From positions 1 to 9,461 of the forward strand of contig CAJWGH010000021.1 of NCBI GenBank assembly GCA_913031095.1: 9,461 nt of DNA. The letters are read 5' to 3'. Source of the DNA: an uncultured Chloroflexota bacterium (GTDB taxonomy: Bacteria; Chloroflexota; Dehalococcoidia; UBA3495). How positions within the stretch are numbered: the first letter of the stretch is position 1; the number at the start of each line of letters is the position of its first letter. Below are positions 7,039 through 9,461 of this stretch, piece by piece. The notes below the pieces were generated by a model. It saw only the letters and a list, made by a program, of their open reading frames with translations. It did no database searches and had not been told where the DNA came from. The position numbers were made by a program, and so were the translations under genes.

Positions 7039-8130
7039 TTGATCGCGCTGATTCTTGCCAATATAAAGATGATGGCCCGAAATCGTCAGTCCATGTTCTG
7101 GGCGCTGTTCTTTCCTCTTATGTTGGTCGTGGTTTTCGGTTTGTTCAATTTCAACGGAGTTGGCGTGCCCGATGTAGCTGTGGTTGACGAGTCCGGTGGT
7201 CCCCGGGCCGAGCTTTTCAGGGAGCGTTTGGAAGAGATCGATTTCCTGCAGCTGGAATTTGACGAGATATCCCCAACTCAGGCGCGGGAGAAAGTGGTTG
7301 ACGGCAATCTGGGTTACCTGATCATCATTCCGGACCTGTTCGATGATCCGGAAGGGCAACAAACCCAAGCCCATGGGCCGGCGCCGGTGGAGTTGGTCTA
7401 CAGCACCCGCAACCCTGGCCGCAATCAGCTGGTGGACGGTGCGGTCCGCAATCTGGTGTCTGACATCCACTCGGCAGGCGCGCCTGTGGTTCCGTCCAGG
7501 TTACTTACAGCCGATGTGATTCAGGTGCCCGAGGTCGATTACTTCGATAATGTGCTTCTTGGCCTGTTGGGGTTGGGGATTATGACCAACTCTATTATTT
7601 CCATAGCCGTTCGGATCAGTACCTTCCGCAACCAGGCAATCTTGAAGCGGCTTTTGGTGACCCCTCTTTCTATCTGGAAATTCTTTGCCGCTGAGATTAC
7701 CGCTCACGTGTTATTGGCTTTGGTTCAGGCAGGCATCATTCTGGCGCTGGGTGTATTCGTGTTCGGCGGGAAAGTCCATGGAAATCTTCTGTGGGTGTTC
7801 TGTATAACGGCGTTGGGCAGTGTGGTGTTCTTGAACATCGGGTTCATACTTTCTGCCTGGGCCAAGTCCCCCGCAGCCGCTTCAGGAATGGGGAACGCAA
7901 TCACATTGCCAATGATGTTTCTAGCAGGGACCTTCTTCTCCACTGCGGCCTTGCCCTGGATATTGCCTCAATTGTCGCTAGCCCTGCCCCTCACGCCTAT
8001 GCTTGAGGCTCTGCGTGGCGTTGCTATAGATAGTGAACCCATCTGGGACACCTGGCCCTACTTGGCGGCGCTCGGCGGCTGGGTTGTGGGCACTGGCGTA
8101 ATTGCAGTCAAAGTGTTCAAGTTCGGGTGA
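7039..8130 (+). CDS. ABC-2 type transporter permease
   Basis: Integral membrane partner of the preceding ATPase. The 363-residue protein has one N-terminal helix (about 20-38, MFWALFFPLMLVVVFG), a large extracytoplasmic domain (about 40-170), and then a block of about five helices (roughly 171-195, 217-242, 250-272, 283-305 and 340-358), the standard layout of ABC-2/DrrB-like permeases with an inserted outer domain. RNQAILKRLLVTPLS (197-211) is the conserved cytoplasmic segment that contacts the ATPase. The start is TTG at 7039, 2 nt after the ATPase stop; the first ATG in frame (residue 11) would remove part of the amphipathic N-terminus that usually precedes helix 1, so TTG is preferred. 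No strong ribosome-binding site is seen, consistent with coupled translation. The downstream lipoprotein overlaps its stop by 1 nt. Confidence 0.92.
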   Translation: MIALILANIKMMARNRQSMFWALFFPLMLVVVFGLFNFNGVGVPDVAVVDESGGPRAELFRERLEEIDFLQLEFDEISPTQAREKVVDGNLGYLIIIPDLFDDPEGQQTQAHGPAPVELVYSTRNPGRNQLVDGAVRNLVSDIHSAGAPVVPSRLLTADVIQVPEVDYFDNVLLGLLGLGIMTNSIISIAVRISTFRNQAILKRLLVTPLSIWKFFAAEITAHVLLALVQAGIILALGVFVFGGKVHGNLLWVFCITALGSVVFLNIGFILSAWAKSPAAASGMGNAITLPMMFLAGTFFSTAALPWILPQLSLALPLTPMLEALRGVAIDSEPIWDTWPYLAALGGWVVGTGVIAVKVFKFG

Positions 8131-8450
8131 TGGCTAGAGGGAGTAGGCTCGCCTTAGCTTCGATTGCCAGCGCTTGCGTCTTGTTTATAGCGGTAGCCTG
8201 TGGCGGTGGTGAAAAGACCGTGACTGGTCTCGTGCTGGAGGTGGTTGAGCGCAACTTGGTAGAGATTGAGCTGCTACGAGTGCGGGACCGGTCTGGTAGG
8301 GTCTGGGAGTTCACCACAGAAGGAAACATTGGAATCAGCGCCGCCCATTTAAAGCAGCACCAGGTGTTAGGCCAAGGAGTTGTGGTGGTCTATAACGAGG
8401 AAGACGGCCACTCGGTTGCCTCTGAAGTTCGAGATCTCGTAACCCCTTAA
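8130..8450 (+). CDS. Small predicted lipoprotein of unknown function, coupled to the exporter
   Basis: A predicted exported protein of 106 residues. It has a short basic n-region (MARGSR), a hydrophobic core (LALASIASACVLFIAVA) and a cysteine followed by GGGEK that fits a lipobox (AVAC). The mature part of about 80 residues alternates hydrophobic and charged residues (TVTGLVLEVVERNLVEIELLR, then RSGRVWEFTTEGN and GQGVVVVYNEEDG), suggesting a small beta-barrel such as an OB-like fold; AHLKQHQVLGQGVVVVY may be the best family signature. The ATG at 8130 shares one base with the permease stop (TGATG), pointing to coupled translation and a role with the exporter; a GTG one codon earlier is also possible. 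I do not recognise a named family and assign no function. It ends 9 nt from the convergent gene. Confidence 0.8.
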   Translation: MARGSRLALASIASACVLFIAVACGGGEKTVTGLVLEVVERNLVEIELLRVRDRSGRVWEFTTEGNIGISAAHLKQHQVLGQGVVVVYNEEDGHSVASEVRDLVTP

Positions 8451-8462
8451 GGCAATGCCTTA
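8448..8462. repeat. Palindrome containing both stop codons of the convergent genes
   Basis: TAAGGC (8448-8453) and GCCTTA (8457-8462) are exact complements around AAT. The left arm begins with the TAA of the small lipoprotein gene and the right arm holds the TAA of the minus-strand gene. This is the only DNA available for ending both transcripts, but the 6-bp stem with a 3-nt loop has no T-run, so its value as a bidirectional terminator is doubtful. Confidence 0.35.
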
Positions 8463-9395
8463 CAGAAGTTCAAGCAGTCGTGCTTCTATCTCATCCGCAG
8501 TGGTGAATTGCTCGAATTTGACCTGTACCAAACCCTGACCGTCGATAATGAACGTCCATGGTTCGGTGGGTAAACCCCACTCATCCACCGCAGCGATTAG
8601 ACCGCCGGTGGGTCTTTGTCCTTCTGCGAGATGAGGGTCTTCGAATACCTCAACGTGGATATAGTTGGCCCGGTCTCCCACCCTCTCTTTGACCTTTGTA
8701 AGTTCCCCTACCTGCGGGCCGCAGGTAGCGCTGACACAGAACGCTGGCGTGGCAAACACCACCACCAAGGGCTTGTTCTGTTCGAGGGCCTCGTGGATGG
8801 ATAGCTTGTACAAATCGGGGTCCGGATCAGTGGAGCTGGTGATGTGAGAGATCTCCCTGGTATCCCTGGCTGTATGCGTGACGCTGGCTGGCGCCGCGGA
8901 CCCGATGGCCGGAGTGCTAGCTTCCTCTTTGAGCATGAAGCTGGCTTGGGCGAATACTGACAGGTTGTTGTTGGAGGTGTAGTTGACGTCAATCTCGTAG
9001 AATCCTGCAGTGTCTAAGTTTAGATTGGCGGAAAAAACTCCGCCTACTGCTGTGGGCCAGTTGGTGAACGTTGCGGTTACCGATCCTTTCAATTCCCTTT
9101 TATCTTCCCCAGGCACCAACAGATAGGCAGTGACTTCCGAAGCTTCGCCCGGCACTGGCATCCCCTCTCTATCAATCACTCCGAACAAGATTCGGTTCTC
9201 TCCCACCGCCATGTCTGTGGTGATGATGATTCCAGAAAAATCCGGCCCCCCCGACTGTTGCTCACTAGAGATAATCGGGTCATTTGGGTCCGATGAACAT
9301 GCGGTCGCCGACATAACCAGGAGCAGGGTCAACATAATAAAGGGCCTGATAACCCTCAGTTTGAGGAGGCCAACTGGGTTGAGTATCAATTCCAT
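8460..9395 (-). CDS. Predicted lipoprotein with C-terminal thioredoxin-like domain (C-x4-C)
   Basis: A predicted exported protein of up to 311 residues. Basic residues (K12, R14, R17), a hydrophobic core (about 18-31) and C33 followed by SSDPND suggest a lipoprotein signal (ATAC). Residues about 53-155 are beta-rich with GGVFSANLNLDTAGFYEIDV (118-137), resembling immunoglobulin-like sandwich domains of exported proteins. A low-complexity linker (about 156-195) leads to a thioredoxin-like domain (about 196-311): VVVFATPAFC, then C220-x4-C225-G-P, the strand NYIHVEVFED, and WGLPTEPWTFIID, where P279 sits where the cis-proline belongs. The Cys spacing is neither CxxC (thioredoxin) nor CxxxC (SCO). 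Its position beside oxidase genes makes redox or copper handling conceivable, unproven. The start is uncertain: AGGA touches the ATG at 9395, so TTG at residue 3 (better spacing) or ATG at residue 21 are alternatives. Only 66 nt of upstream DNA is visible, with no firm promoter. Confidence 0.82.
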   Translation of the reverse strand: MELILNPVGLLKLRVIRPFIMLTLLLVMSATACSSDPNDPIISSEQQSGGPDFSGIIITTDMAVGENRILFGVIDREGMPVPGEASEVTAYLLVPGEDKRELKGSVTATFTNWPTAVGGVFSANLNLDTAGFYEIDVNYTSNNNLSVFAQASFMLKEEASTPAIGSAAPASVTHTARDTREISHITSSTDPDPDLYKLSIHEALEQNKPLVVVFATPAFCVSATCGPQVGELTKVKERVGDRANYIHVEVFEDPHLAEGQRPTGGLIAAVDEWGLPTEPWTFIIDGQGLVQVKFEQFTTADEIEARLLELL

Positions 9396-9461
9396 TCCTT
9401 TGGCGGTTCGAGGCGCATCGACAGATTTCTGTATCTATGACGTGCTCAATGTATTAAGTGC

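Noticed and set aside
9420..9435. Near-palindrome ACAGATTTCTGT upstream of the thioredoxin-like lipoprotein gene
   Set aside because: Five-base arms in a 66-nt fragment of upstream DNA at the window edge; not distinguishable from chance and no firm promoter elements to relate it to.

Overview
The window is a bacterial chromosomal segment encoding the core of an aerobic caa3-type (A-family heme-copper) cytochrome c oxidase and its heme A supply line, next to a divergent ABC-2 exporter. The gene order ctaA-ctaB-coxB-coxA-coxC, a subunit II fused to cytochrome c, and small fast-evolving lipoproteins fit Chloroflexota best (a Dehalococcoidia/SAR202-like lineage is my guess). Taxonomy is inferred from gene style only; there is no rRNA or marker gene in the window.

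Left part, minus strand (1-5731): reading in the direction of transcription, heme A synthase (ctaA) overlaps heme O synthase (ctaB) by 8 nt. A 204-nt gap follows, with a candidate promoter and a perfect dyad. Then come oxidase subunit II with a C-terminal cytochrome c domain (coxB), subunit I (coxA) and subunit III (coxC), which runs off the left edge. CtaB makes heme O from heme B, CtaA converts it to heme A, and CoxA uses it in the a and a3 sites. CoxB carries CuA and a covalent heme c, and CoxC caps subunit I.

Middle (5732-6091): a 360-nt divergent intergenic region. It holds a candidate ctaA promoter with a perfect TTGACA -35 box, a leader hairpin, and a clean Rho-independent terminator oriented on the minus strand a few bases upstream of that promoter. 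No minus-strand gene visible in the window needs that terminator.

Right part, plus strand (6092-8450): an ABC ATPase of the DrrA-like family, its ABC-2 permease (2-nt gap, TTG start), and a roughly 106-residue predicted lipoprotein whose ATG overlaps the permease stop codon. The three look like one translationally coupled operon. Converging on it from the right (8460-9395, minus) is a predicted lipoprotein with a beta-rich middle domain and a C-terminal thioredoxin-like domain carrying C-x4-C; the two genes are 9 nt apart and both stop codons lie in one palindrome.

The oxidase genes are well-recognised families. The parts worth a second look are the two uncharacterised lipoproteins, the exporter beside ctaA, and the regulatory DNA in the two intergenic regions. 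No tRNA, rRNA, CRISPR array, insertion sequence or integrase was seen.
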